A DNA stretch of 41,304 nucleotides from Clostridiales bacterium (GTDB taxonomy: Bacteria > Bacillota > Clostridia > Oscillospirales > Oscillospiraceae), in assembly GCA_019418625.1 (NCBI GenBank), contig DYBL01000003.1, forward strand, positions 1-41,304, in the 5' to 3' direction. The translations under genes and the position numbers were made by a program. Each line of letters begins with the position of its first letter. Position 1 is the stretch's first letter. Below are positions 1 to 7,735 of the stretch, in pieces. The notes beneath the pieces were generated by a model. The model saw only the letters and a program-made list of their open reading frames with translations. It ran no database searches and was not told the DNA's origin.

Positions 1-946
1 TGGGGTTGGTGGCGTCAGGGGTAATGGTCAGCAGGCGGCGTTTTTCGTTGGCGCCCCGCAGAGCGCCCAGCGCCTTCAGGTTTGCCTTGGTCAGCAGCAG
101 CCGGGCACCGGCGCCCATGGCCTCGTCGCTGCCGTAGGCAAAATACAGGGTGTCCAGGGTATTCACGTCAATGGCGCTGCCCAGGGAAGCCTCAGCAAAG
201 ATGTTCGCAGCAGCCTTGTTTTTTGCATTGGTAATGCCGAAGAACGTGGGCGTGGAAGGATCATCGCCGTTGACGATCAGTGCCGCCAGATTCCGGCGCA
301 GGGCCCGCATGGCCATGCCGGAGATCTTGTCATAGTAGCTGGCAGGAGACAGGCGAGCGATATTGCGGTCCACATAGGAGGTCACGCTCAGCTCATAGGG
401 TTTGATCTCCGCCACGCCGAAGGTGGGATCGGTGGAGGCCGTGCGAGCCGTGCCGGCCGTCTCGCTCACCTTCCCGCCCTTGGCATCCAGCTCCGTGATC
501 ACATAGGGCTCCTGGAAGGCGCCCATGCCGGTCATATCCATCACCCGCACCCGGTCCACGATGGAAGGGACCACATTGCCCAGAGGATCGTGGATGGTGG
601 AGCCGGCGCCGGTGGGCTCCACGATGGTGCCCGTGGCCAGGGTGATCTGGTTCATGGCCCGGCGCACCTCCGTGGCGCTGAAGGTCACACTGTCTCCCCG
701 CATCAGTGCGGAGACACGCTCGTGGGCCATGTCCTCCAGCTCAGATCCGGTGGGGCCGGGAGCCGCCATCATCTGACGGTCCTGTTCGTCAACCAGGGCC
801 TGCACATCCTTGATCTCGGCGTTGAGATTGTGGATCTGCTCCATGAGGCTCTGGTACTCGGACTTGTTTTCCGCATCCAGAGCTTCCTCGGCCTTTTTCA
901 GCAGGCTGGCGCGCTGGTTGATGAGGTTGTAGAGCTTCTGCTTCAT
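1..946 (-). CDS. Phage major capsid protein, HK97 family (3' end outside window)
   Basis: Builds the icosahedral head. Reading leftwards from the ATG at 946, about 315 residues are visible before the window edge, so the C-terminus is missing. The first 45 or so residues are charged and helical, like the scaffolding delta domain that the prohead protease removes in this family. After that come a Met/Ala-rich linker and the HK97-fold shell region (GTIVEPTGAGS, FGVAEIKPYELSV, RNLAALIVNGDD). The start has a good ribosome site, GGAGG seven bases before the ATG. It lies directly downstream of the protease and portal genes in the standard HK97 head order. Tail genes are expected further left. Confidence 0.9.
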   Translation of the reverse strand, partial: MKQKLYNLINQRASLLKKAEEALDAENKSEYQSLMEQIHNLNAEIKDVQALVDEQDRQMMAAPGPTGSELEDMAHERVSALMRGDSVTFSATEVRRAMNQITLATGTIVEPTGAGSTIHDPLGNVVPSIVDRVRVMDMTGMGAFQEPYVITELDAKGGKVSETAGTARTASTDPTFGVAEIKPYELSVTSYVDRNIARLSPASYYDKISGMAMRALRRNLAALIVNGDDPSTPTFFGITNAKNKAAANIFAEASLGSAIDVNTLDTLYFAYGSDEAMGAGARLLLTKANLKALGALRGANEKRRLLTITPDATNP

Positions 947-961
947 TGTTTTGTCCTCCAA

Positions 962-1672
962 TCAAAATCTGTTTTTTTCCAGGTCCAGACGGGCAGCAAG
1001 CCGCCAGTCCGTTCCGGTATTCTGAGGTCTGCGCTCCGGCGGCGCCGATGGATTTGCCCGGTCGTAGGCTGCCCGCAGAGCGGTGATATCCGGCAGGCCG
1101 AAGGCGTTGGCCAGGCTGCCGGGACGCATGGTCTGCCCGTCCTCCTGGCCCAGGATCTCATCCACCAGGCCATGGTCCAGCGCGTCCTGGGCGGTGAGCC
1201 AGGTCTCCGTGCTCATCATCCGCCGCAGCTCCGCCCGGTCACTCTTGCCTTTGGCCTTGAGCTCATAGGCGTTGAGGATGGCCTCCCGGGTGGCATCCAG
1301 CATACCGATGGATCGCTGGTGCTCCGTACGGTCTCCTTCCGTGGTGGTACTGGGCAGATGCATCATCATCTGCGCCACCGGGGAGATGGCCACCGTGCCG
1401 CATCCAAGGCACAGATAGCTGGCGGCAGAAGCCGCAAGGCTCTGGATCTCCGCCCGCGTGGGGATGGAGCAGCTGCGCAGGATGCTGTACATCTCGCTGC
1501 CGGCAAAGACAGAGCCGCCGGGAGAGTTGATCTCCAGCACCAGATCCTCTCCCTGGGGATTTTGGGCAATGGCGTCCCGCACCTGTTCCGGGGAGAAAGC
1601 CCGGTACCCAAACCACTCATAGATCAACCGGTCCTCGTCCGAGGACACGATGCCATTCAGGGTCACTCTCAT
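962..1672 (-). CDS. ClpP-like prohead protease (S14 family)
   Basis: Head maturation protease that would process the capsid scaffold. The 236-residue protein has the ClpP fold signature: INSPGGSVFAG at about 49-59, the nucleophile in SAAS (Ser about 85) and the catalytic His in MMMHLP (about 105), with an acidic residue expected near QDALDHGLVDEI. I chose the ATG at 1672 because it has GGAGG upstream and overlaps the portal stop as ATGA, which suggests translational coupling. An in-frame codon further upstream (1711) has no such site. Order portal-protease-capsid is the classical HK97 arrangement. Confidence in family is high; the Asp of the triad is not pinned down. Confidence 0.9.
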   Translation of the reverse strand: MRVTLNGIVSSDEDRLIYEWFGYRAFSPEQVRDAIAQNPQGEDLVLEINSPGGSVFAGSEMYSILRSCSIPTRAEIQSLAASAASYLCLGCGTVAISPVAQMMMHLPSTTTEGDRTEHQRSIGMLDATREAILNAYELKAKGKSDRAELRRMMSTETWLTAQDALDHGLVDEILGQEDGQTMRPGSLANAFGLPDITALRAAYDRANPSAPPERRPQNTGTDWRLAARLDLEKNRF

Positions 1673-2931
1673 GTCGTTCCTCCGTTTCGGTTCAAACTCA
1701 GCTCCACCCACTTGGAGAGGGGCACATAATTCAGCGAGGCCAGGCGCTCGTCTCCGCCCTCCACATCCGGCATGTCCTCCAGCCGGTTGATGTCGTTGAC
1801 AGAAAAGACGCCGATCTCACGCATGTTCTTGTACCAGGCGCTGCGGGCGGCATTGTCGCCCCGCAGCTCCGCCATCATGTTGATCCGCAGCTCCAGGCCG
1901 GCAGAGATCTGATCGGCGAACAGCATCTTCCAGGTCTGCTCCTCCTCGTACTGGGTAACGATGGGGTGCAGGGTGGAGACCACGTACTCGATGGCGTTTT
2001 GTTCATTGGAGCTGTATGCCTGCTTGCCCTCCTGGAGCTTGTAGAGGGGGATTCCGAAATACCGGGCAATGTCCCGGATGGCCACCTCCTGGCTCTCAAT
2101 GAACTGGGCGTCCTTGTTGGTGAGGCTCACAGACTTGTATTCCAGGCCGTAGTCCAGGATGGCCAGACGGTTTGCATTGGTAGGCCCGGCATGAATCCGC
2201 TCCCACTCCCGCCGCAGGAGATCCTTCCGGCCGATCATCTTGTCCGGGTTTTCGGGGTCCTGTACCTTGCCGGAAAGATCTGTATTCGTCTGCAGCACGC
2301 CGCCGGGCTGTGCGCCGTTTTCGTAATAGCGCAAGTCATGCTGCTGCCTTGCCCTGGCCGCAGTAATGACCTCCGCCGCCCGCTGCAGCACGGAGATGCC
2401 GTTCACCCCATCGCGGGACGCGCCCTTGTAGTGGTTGACATCGGCATCGGGGAGCGTGAACACACTGCCGGCCACGGGATCGCGCACATTGTGCCATACA
2501 TGCCCGGCAGTGTCCCGCCAGGTGTAGACCAGTTCCCCGGGCAGGGGGATCAGCTCCACGATCTGCGCCGTATAGGGGTCCCGCCGAATCCAGTCATAGC
2601 TGTTGCCACGGGCCAGGCGGCTGGACTCCAGCAGCTTTTTCCGAACGGACGGCGTCATGGCCTCGTTGGGCCGGACGTTGAGCAGCCGCAAAATCGGCAG
2701 GTCCACCCGCTCACGGGTCACACGGTCCACACAGTAGGTGGGGAGCTTGGCCATGGAATCCGAAAGGATCTCAATGCACCGGTCCACGGCGCTGAGCTTT
2801 CTGGCTGCCGTCTCGCTGGTATCTGCTGCAGCGGGGGAATAGCCGGCCGCTGTCAGGGAGCTGACCGTCACGGCGTTGCGCATGCCGGAAGGCGACCGGG
2901 CCACCGCCCGCAGTCCATCGCGGATGCTCAT
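1669..2931 (-). CDS. Phage portal protein, HK97 type
   Basis: Forms the dodecameric channel at one head vertex through which DNA is packaged. The 420-residue product has usual family length and the family's features: an N-terminal arm, a central region with WHNVRDPV and VNHYKGASRDGVNGISVLQ, and the conserved AIRDIARYFGIPLYKL followed by SSNEQNAIEYV. It overlaps the small membrane-protein gene before it by 4 bases and the protease after it by 4 bases, so the head genes look like one transcript. The start is the first ATG of the open frame. Confidence 0.92.
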   Translation of the reverse strand: MSIRDGLRAVARSPSGMRNAVTVSSLTAAGYSPAAADTSETAARKLSAVDRCIEILSDSMAKLPTYCVDRVTRERVDLPILRLLNVRPNEAMTPSVRKKLLESSRLARGNSYDWIRRDPYTAQIVELIPLPGELVYTWRDTAGHVWHNVRDPVAGSVFTLPDADVNHYKGASRDGVNGISVLQRAAEVITAARARQQHDLRYYENGAQPGGVLQTNTDLSGKVQDPENPDKMIGRKDLLRREWERIHAGPTNANRLAILDYGLEYKSVSLTNKDAQFIESQEVAIRDIARYFGIPLYKLQEGKQAYSSNEQNAIEYVVSTLHPIVTQYEEEQTWKMLFADQISAGLELRINMMAELRGDNAARSAWYKNMREIGVFSVNDINRLEDMPDVEGGDERLASLNYVPLSKWVELSLNRNGGTT

Positions 2932-3104
2932 GCCTTACCACCTCCCAGGCAGCTGAGAACGGCCCCCGCCAGCAAAAAGGTGCCTGCGGCAATGACGCCG
3001 GCCGGCAGATAGATCATCCCGGCGCCCAGGCTCACCAGAGCCGCCCCGGCTGTCATCATAAGCTCCGTGGCGTAGGCCGCCACCCCGTCTTTCAATGCCT
3101 TCAT
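2928..3104 (-). CDS. Small two-helix membrane protein between terminase and portal
   Basis: A 58-residue protein of unknown function. After a short charged start (MKALKDG) almost the whole chain is hydrophobic and rich in Gly and Ala, enough for two membrane helices, and it ends GGGKA. The ATG at 3104 has AAGGAG upstream. The frame is also open upstream, through a copy of the phage palindrome at 3118-3134, giving a possible but less likely start reading MSESDT. Position between terL and portal is typical for small unassigned head-region proteins. I do not recognise the family; holin is possible but lysis genes normally lie elsewhere in such phages. Confidence 0.7.
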   Translation of the reverse strand: MKALKDGVAAYATELMMTAGAALVSLGAGMIYLPAGVIAAGTFLLAGAVLSCLGGGKA

Positions 3105-3117
3105 GGATCTCCTTCCT

Positions 3118-3134
3118 GTGTCCGATTCGGACAC
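3118..3134. repeat. Phage 17-bp palindrome, copy 1
   Basis: GTGTCCGATTCGGACAC: perfect 8-base arms around one central base. It sits between the terL stop and the ribosome site of the 58-residue membrane protein; 13 bases separate it from that ATG. Confidence 0.85.
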
Positions 3135-3135
3135 G

Positions 3136-4935
3136 CTATAAGCTGAATCCCGGCCGCGCCATGGCCTCCGCCAGATCCGGCTTTTGATTCCGGTCGATCA
3201 TCCACACCGCCATGGCAATGATGGAGGCCACCGTGGGGTCGATACGTCCGGTGGATTTGTTTTTCATCGGCTTGCAGTTGCCGTTGCCGTCCACATAGCA
3301 GCGCACGTTGCCAAACGTCCAGCGGAAGCAGGTATTGTGTACATGGAGCAGCTGGTGCCGGATCATAAGGTCCTCTGTCTCCTTCATGGCCGGCGACAGG
3401 TTTTTAAGATCCTGGGGGATCTCCACAACAGGCACGATCGGCTCCAGCCGCTGGGTGATCGTCCGGCTCAGGTATGGGTCAAAGCCCACCATGCGCAGGT
3501 CAAAGGTCTCCCGCGCCCACCGGATGGCATCCTCCACGTCCGTGTAGTTGATGATGTCTCCGTCACAGAGGACCAGGAACCCCGCTCGCGCCCAGTCCCG
3601 GTATGGGACGTGGTCCCGCCGCTCGGCCTCCTCCGCCGTGCCTCCCGGCCGCCAGATCATCGGAAGCAGCACCGCCGTCTCCAGTCCCGGCTGGGGCGGG
3701 AACAGCAGCACAAAGGCCGTCAGGTCCTTGCTGGTAGAGAGGTCCACGCCGCCGTAGCAGAGCTTTCCGGCCAGGTGTTCCATCACCCACGCCTCCCGCT
3801 CCGCCTTTTTGCTGGGTCCGCACTGGGTCTTGTCATAAAGGGTCAGGGCGATCCACCCCACCGACTTGACGGAGATCCACTGATTGAGCCGCAGCCAGCG
3901 GAAGAGCTTTTCTCCCGCCTCGCTGCGCCGGGCCTCCATGGCCTCCAGCCGCACCGTGCGCAGCTTCAGGTGTTTGCCCAGGGACGGATTGCACAGGTAC
4001 CAGAGGGCCTCGTCCCAGATGTCGATGTCCTTGAGTTCGTCCGGGTCGTCGCCGAACATGGCGGTCAGGCCGTAGAGCACCGGCAGCCAGTTGGGAAGAT
4101 CCCGCTCCAGAAGATCGCTCTGGGCCTGCGGCATGTCCTCGTCGGACACATGCCGCAGGGAGAGGACCTGCCGGGGATCTCCGCCCTCGTCCAGGATCTT
4201 GCGCAGCCGCCGGGCATCCCGGACGCCCACGGCTTTCTCGTGGATCTCCCAGCCGATGGAGCAGCGGTCCGGGTCATCGCCGGCCGTGGTCAGCACGATC
4301 CACACCGGCTGACGGCGGCCGGAACCGGCGCCGAAGGTCATGACTTCCCACAGGTCCCGGTTGGGCTGAGCATGGAGCTCGTCGAAGATCACGCAGCTGG
4401 GCTTATAGCCGTGTTTGCTGTACGACTCGGACGAAAGCACCGCCATGACGCCCAGTACGATCCACTTGTATCCGCCGTTCCCGGTTCTGACCCGCTGGCG
4501 GTATTCCACCCGCTTCCGGGATTCTATGATTTTGAGCTCGCCCCGGGCGATCATCTTGGCCGTCCAGGGCGCCGTGGTCAGCATATACACGGCATCATTG
4601 AACACAATGGAGGCGTTGTCCTTATCCGCCGCGCAGATATAAACCTCCGCGTTCAGCTCACCATCTGCGAACAGGTGGTAGATCCCCAGGGCCGCCGCCA
4701 GCTCGCTCTTTCCGTTTTTCTTTGGGATCTCCAGGTAGAGGTACCAGTACTTCCGCAGGGCCTCTCCCGTATCCTCATCCGACTCCATGGTGCTGTAAAA
4801 CTGCATGAGGGCGTCCAGCTGCCAGTCATAGAGCGAGAAATTCTTGCCGGTGTCCGTGGTAGGCAGCCGGGAGATAAACTGGCAGACGAACTCTCCCGCC
4901 TCCCGGTCCGTGAACACGCTGGATCTTACCGGCAT
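3136..4935 (-). CDS. terL: Terminase large subunit (ATPase-nuclease)
   Basis: Motor that cuts and pumps phage DNA into the prohead through the portal. The 599-residue protein has the terminase ATPase with a Walker A-like IPKKNGKSE (about 70-78), Walker B plus catalytic Glu in CVIFDELHA (about 181-189) and the coupling motif LTTAGDD (about 216). The RNase H-like nuclease follows, with acidic residues in GGVDLSTSKD (about 396-403) and VGFDPYLS. Length and motif spacing fit the Terminase_1 (PF03354) group found with HK97-type heads. It starts three bases after terS, and its own ribosome site is weak, so coupling to terS is likely. Confidence 0.95.
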   Translation of the reverse strand: MPVRSSVFTDREAGEFVCQFISRLPTTDTGKNFSLYDWQLDALMQFYSTMESDEDTGEALRKYWYLYLEIPKKNGKSELAAALGIYHLFADGELNAEVYICAADKDNASIVFNDAVYMLTTAPWTAKMIARGELKIIESRKRVEYRQRVRTGNGGYKWIVLGVMAVLSSESYSKHGYKPSCVIFDELHAQPNRDLWEVMTFGAGSGRRQPVWIVLTTAGDDPDRCSIGWEIHEKAVGVRDARRLRKILDEGGDPRQVLSLRHVSDEDMPQAQSDLLERDLPNWLPVLYGLTAMFGDDPDELKDIDIWDEALWYLCNPSLGKHLKLRTVRLEAMEARRSEAGEKLFRWLRLNQWISVKSVGWIALTLYDKTQCGPSKKAEREAWVMEHLAGKLCYGGVDLSTSKDLTAFVLLFPPQPGLETAVLLPMIWRPGGTAEEAERRDHVPYRDWARAGFLVLCDGDIINYTDVEDAIRWARETFDLRMVGFDPYLSRTITQRLEPIVPVVEIPQDLKNLSPAMKETEDLMIRHQLLHVHNTCFRWTFGNVRCYVDGNGNCKPMKNKSTGRIDPTVASIIAMAVWMIDRNQKPDLAEAMARPGFSL

Positions 4936-4938
4936 GGG

Positions 4939-5457
4939 TTATTCCGCCTCTGCCAGAGCCGCCGCCTGCCGTGCCCGCAGCCGCCGGGTGAACTCGTCCG
5001 CCTCTTCCCCGGCCGGTGCTTTGGCAGCGTTCTGGATGGCAGAGGGCACCACGATCCTGCACCGGGCGGTAACAGAGAGGCCCATTGCCTCGGCGCACTG
5101 GCGCGCCTGCTTGAAGTAAGTGCCCTGGACGCCGGTCCACTCCCGGGCCAGTTTTTCGTCCCCCGCCCGGATGGCCGCCCCGGCCCGCTTATCAGCCCGG
5201 AGCCATCGCTCCCGGGAGAGAAAGTACTGCCCCAGCACGTCCCGGTCCAGCTCGGCATACAATCCGGCCGCACGCAGGATCTCGCCGATCTCATGGTATT
5301 CTTCGTGGAGCCGCTTGGGCAGCCACTTGGGCGGGACCGCCGCGTCCGGGGGCGGCACATGGACCTCCCGGTCCAGACGCTCGTCTATTTCAGCCTGGGT
5401 CAGGTGCTTGCGGCCGTTGGCCTCCACCACCGCCGTGGGCTGTCGTTTTCCGGGCAT
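4939..5457 (-). CDS. terS: Terminase small subunit, P27-like
   Basis: Recognises the packaging site and hands DNA to TerL. The 172-residue protein has a Pro-rich N-terminal part (VHVPPPDAAVPPKW), then helices with YHEIGEILRAAGLYAELDRDVL and a C-terminal helical tail, as in the P27 terminase small subunit family (PF05119). I use the ATG at 5457, preceded by AAGGAGG. A longer open frame runs to 5694 but its extra 79 codons have Arg/Cys-rich composition unlike a protein. One mismatched copy of the phage palindrome (5476-5492) lies just before the ribosome site. Confidence 0.85.
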   Translation of the reverse strand: MPGKRQPTAVVEANGRKHLTQAEIDERLDREVHVPPPDAAVPPKWLPKRLHEEYHEIGEILRAAGLYAELDRDVLGQYFLSRERWLRADKRAGAAIRAGDEKLAREWTGVQGTYFKQARQCAEAMGLSVTARCRIVVPSAIQNAAKAPAGEEADEFTRRLRARQAAALAEAE

Positions 5458-5475
5458 ACCGCCCCTCCTTTCCCT

Positions 5476-5492
5476 GTGTCCGATTCTGACAC
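5476..5492. repeat. Phage 17-bp palindrome, copy 2 (one mismatch)
   Basis: GTGTCCGATTCTGACAC: same element with one arm base changed. It lies 18 bases before the terS ATG, between the ribosome site and the HNH-terS gap. Unlike the other leader copies it is not in frame with the downstream gene. Confidence 0.75.
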
Positions 5493-5703
5493 CGCTGCAC
5501 AGTCGCAGCGCAGAATCCATATTTGCAGCACCCTCGCAGCCTTCCGCACACTCCCCGTGGGGAGAATTTCTCGCGCGGCAGGGGGCATGCGGTCTTGCGC
5601 CGTCCGGGCAAAACTTTTTTGACCCCGGGGCGGGTCCCGCAAGGAATCCCCTCCGCGCATCCGCGCAGGCGCGGCGCCATGCGCATGCGCCCAAAGCTGC
5701 GCC
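5493..5703. other. Non-coding gap between HNH and terS; candidate packaging (cos) region
   Basis: About 210 bases without a convincing gene, unusual in this compact genome. The stretch has several short GC-rich inverted repeats (CCCCGTGGGG near 5557, and nested repeats of GCGC around 5657-5690). In many HK97-type phages with an HNH gene next to terS, the cohesive end site lies here. The position is the only support; no cos sequence is recognised. Confidence 0.3.
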
Positions 5704-6111
5704 CTATCGTTCCCGGTACCGGCTCCGCAAAGTCTCGCTTTTTCCACGGATTTCCGCCATGGTCTTACGGCTGTGGCAGGCGTGGCAAAGGCTCTGCAAG
5801 TTTCCACGATCCGTGAACACGGCCCAGTCCCCGTTGTGTGGGACGATGTGGTCCACATCCGTGGCCCGGGTGCGGCGGCGTGGATCTCCCGGCGGGTACC
5901 GCCTGGCACACTCCCGGCAGAACGGCTCCCGCAGAAGCTGCGCGGGCCGCAGATCGTTTATCCATTCCGGCGTGAGGTACATCCAGTGCCAGGACTTGGA
6001 CGCCTCGCTGCGCCGGGCGCTGTCCTTGGGCTTATGGGCTGCGCAGTATCCATCCGGCACCAGGACGCAGCATCCTGGGTGCCGGCACGGCCTCAGCGGC
6101 TTTTGTGCCAT
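5704..6111 (-). CDS. HNH endonuclease
   Basis: A 135-residue nuclease. The beta-beta-alpha metal core reads DVDHIVPHNGD followed by NLQSLCHACHSRKT, giving the H-N-H residues, and two Cys pairs (FCRECARR and CHAC) form the structural zinc site. The N-terminal part has a further Cys/His group (CRHPGC, YCAAH). Phages of this type place an HNH protein beside terS, where it assists TerL in cutting at packaging ends. The ATG at 6111 has GGAGGTGA eight bases upstream; an upstream in-frame codon lacks one. Confidence 0.88.
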   Translation of the reverse strand: MAQKPLRPCRHPGCCVLVPDGYCAAHKPKDSARRSEASKSWHWMYLTPEWINDLRPAQLLREPFCRECARRYPPGDPRRRTRATDVDHIVPHNGDWAVFTDRGNLQSLCHACHSRKTMAEIRGKSETLRSRYRER

Positions 6112-6184
6112 CGGGCTATCACCTCCGGGCAAAACAAAAGAGCCTGGGCCGACACGTCCGCACTGCGGATCATGTGGCTCAGGC

Positions 6185-6364
6185 TCATTGGCTCAGGCTC
6201 AAATCGATGTTCAAAAATCGCTCCCGTTTGCAGTGGCGGCAGTAGGCATAGGCCCTGACCTTGCCATCCGGCGGGAGCCGGAGGAGCTTCATCGTCCCAC
6301 ATACGGGGCAGATGACATATCCATCCGTTGAGATCAGTTTAGCAGGTCTGCGCGCAGTATTCAA
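6185..6364 (-). CDS. Zinc-ribbon microprotein, cysteine-rich KTR-like
   Basis: A 59-residue protein with a TTG start at 6364, preceded by GAGGA at normal spacing. The visible pattern is CPVCG, a basic spacer, then YCRHCKRERFLNID, two CxxC pairs that should hold one zinc. The layout and ending resemble the cysteine-rich KTR family (PF14205) common on Firmicute phages and conjugative elements; function unknown. The frame is open upstream to about 6427 without an ATG or GTG, and that part also has two Cys residues, so the true N-terminus could be longer. It precedes the HNH gene. Confidence 0.6.
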   Translation of the reverse strand: MNTARRPAKLISTDGYVICPVCGTMKLLRLPPDGKVRAYAYCRHCKRERFLNIDLSLSQ

Positions 6365-6427
6365 GTCGATTTCCTCACTTTCTTTCGGATGTCCACAAAA
6401 ACCAACTAGATTACAAGTATTGAAATC

Positions 6428-7030
6428 TTATTCTAAATATAAAGCGCTGTTTTTCTTGGGCACGATCCAGGAGTGGTAATAGTAGCTGCCGAACTCATTG
6501 CTGAAGCTCTGCGGCCCGTCCGGAGAGCTGGCCCACAGTGTGCGGTGCGGGCAGCGGATCACGCCGGATTTATCCTCCCAGATTTCCGGCTCTGGCAGCT
6601 TGGCGGTGAGGGTACGACTGCAGCTCCACTTGTGTCGTCCCAGCGGCAGAAACCACCCGTCAGATGGCTCCTTGTTGAAATACTTGGCAAGTCGCCGGTA
6701 TCCTCCATGCTTGAGGAGCACCGGGAAGTCCTGCACCTCTCCCTGCCTCCACAGGTACCGCACTTCCGCCGGCGAGAACTCACTATCCCGCAGGACAAGA
6801 TGGACATGGTAGCGGCAATGCTGCGAACCATACTCGATGGCATACACATAGTCAAACGCCTGATTGTGCCGCCACCGCTTACACCGCTTGAAAAACGCGC
6901 TCAACACTTTGCGCACCCCGCCGAACCGCGCTGGCAGATGCTCCTCGTCAAAGGAGCACTCATAGTGCGTGCCCTCAAAGCCGAAAAGCGCCAGGCACAA
7001 TTCCAGACGGTCCACCGGAGTCCGGCACAC
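6428..7030 (-). CDS. HUH endonuclease, rolling-circle replication protein type (start uncertain)
   Basis: Looks like a REP_ORF2-G2P/rolling-circle initiator: the HUH metal motif is YHVHLVL, and the family's KYFNKEP and HKWSCSRTL blocks follow at normal spacing. Such proteins nick one DNA strand with a Tyr. The GTG at 7030 is the only standard start in this frame but has no ribosome site. The same frame stays open to about 7190 with no start codon, and a second frame starts with ATG at 7188 (MEGKIRDNYG). A one-base frameshift near 7130 would join them into a protein of about 250 residues. So the gene may be frameshifted, or the sequence may have an error. Confidence 0.7.
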   Translation of the reverse strand: MCRTPVDRLELCLALFGFEGTHYECSFDEEHLPARFGGVRKVLSAFFKRCKRWRHNQAFDYVYAIEYGSQHCRYHVHLVLRDSEFSPAEVRYLWRQGEVQDFPVLLKHGGYRRLAKYFNKEPSDGWFLPLGRHKWSCSRTLTAKLPEPEIWEDKSGVIRCPHRTLWASSPDGPQSFSNEFGSYYYHSWIVPKKNSALYLE

Positions 7031-7202
7031 CGCCGAGCGGTACCGCCGCCGAAATTCCGCTTTCTCGCTCCGGGTGTATGCGTCATCCTGGGGCGAGAAT
7101 CTGGGCCGCAGCGCCCGGCACTCCTTGACCAGCGGTCCCGCTCTCTGGCGGGTGCAATACCATAATTGTCCCGTATTTTCCCCTCCATTTCTAATTTTCC
7201 TA

Positions 7203-7231
7203 TTGACTTATATAGTGCACTATGTTATAAT
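7203..7231 (+). promoter_or_regulatory. Strong sigma-A promoter with palindromic operator in the spacer
   Basis: TTGACT at 7203-7208, 17-base spacer, TATAAT at 7226-7231. The spacer contains a perfect 12-base palindrome ATAGTGCACTAT (7212-7223), placed where a bound repressor would block polymerase. It drives the counter-oriented module of three small genes to its right. Confidence 0.8.
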
Positions 7232-7257
7232 AAAACCATGGAAAGGAGGTCAGGACA

Positions 7258-7380
7258 TTGAGCAAAAACAAAAAAAGCGGCAACAAGAAAGCCAGCGTCC
7301 AAACCGGGCTCAATCTTGTTACCGCAATCCTCAACCTAGTGGTTGCTCTCATACTCCTGTATGAAAAGCTCACAGGCTGA
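7258..7380 (+). CDS. 40-residue membrane micropeptide
   Basis: TTG start with a near-perfect ribosome site (AAGGAGGT, eight bases upstream). The product has a strongly basic Lys/Asn/Ser N-terminus and then one hydrophobic helix (LNLVTAILNLVVALILLY) ending EKLTG. It lies just behind the promoter at 7203-7231. Size and form fit membrane-active phage peptides such as type I toxin-like or holin-like peptides, but no family is recognised. Confidence 0.55.
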   Translation: MSKNKKSGNKKASVQTGLNLVTAILNLVVALILLYEKLTG

Positions 7381-7444
7381 CGAGGCGAGGGGAGCAATCC
7401 CCTCCCTCTAAGGATAGCAGATACAAAGCTCGGTGTCAAACGAA

Positions 7445-7522
7445 ATGGCGATCTATATTCTGCTCGGAATCAGCATCACTCTGTCCATCGTCTCCATCAT
7501 CATTTCCCTGCGAAAGAGGTGA
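7445..7522 (+). CDS. Holin-like toxin-type micropeptide (25-29 residues)
   Basis: Reads MAIYILLGISITLSIVSIII then SLRKR: one membrane helix with a basic tail, the layout of the Firmicute 'putative holin-like toxin' family (PF16935, related to TxpA/BsrG). The ATG at 7445 gives 25 residues; the GTG at 7433 gives 29. No good ribosome site is visible for either. A GC hairpin (GAGGGGAGcaatCCCCTC, about 7386-7403) lies upstream and could hold back translation. It is followed 4 bases later by the third gene of the module. Confidence 0.5.
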   Translation: MAIYILLGISITLSIVSIIISLRKR

Positions 7523-7526
7523 CCAC

Positions 7527-7715
7527 ATGCCAGAACAAGCCGACAAGTACTCCACGCAAAAGAAATACCTCTCCTCTCAAAAGCAGCTGCGGGTGTGGCT
7601 GGCCCCGGAGAAGTATGAGGCGCTGAAAGAAAAGGCCCACGCAGAGGGCACTTCCATCTATGCGCTGGTCAATCGTTGGGTGGATGCATACTTGCAGGAA
7701 ACGCCGGAGGCTTGA
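7527..7715 (+). CDS. Small basic protein, possible ribbon-helix-helix DNA-binding protein
   Basis: A 62-residue protein. KQLRVWLAPEKYEALKEKAH followed by a helix GTSIYALVNRWVDAYL fits the strand-helix-helix order of Arc/CopG-like repressors, with LRVWL as the candidate DNA-contacting strand. If correct it is the natural candidate to bind the palindrome in its own promoter. The start is ATG at 7527, overlapping the end region of the micropeptide gene. The stop codon is inside the loop of the terminator hairpin. Confidence 0.65.
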   Translation: MPEQADKYSTQKKYLSSQKQLRVWLAPEKYEALKEKAHAEGTSIYALVNRWVDAYLQETPEA

Positions 7716-7734
7716 GCCTCCGGTTTTCCTTTTT
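7704..7734 (+). terminator. Rho-independent terminator of the 7203-7715 module
   Basis: Stem CCGGAGGC, loop TTGA, stem GCCTCCGG, then TTTTCCTTTTT. It ends the plus-strand module just before the convergent minus-strand operon. Confidence 0.85.
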
Positions 7735-7735
7735 G

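Noticed and set aside
4142..4149. Half-site TCGGACAC within terL, and another at 12746-12753 within the helicase gene
   Set aside because: Only one arm of the phage palindrome is present; eight-base matches at this number are expected by chance.
3184..5622. A very long open frame on the plus strand opposite terL and terS
   Set aside because: It is the antisense of the terminase genes, kept open by high GC and codon bias. The sequence is rich in Arg, His, Gly and Pro and has no domain; terL and terS are certain.
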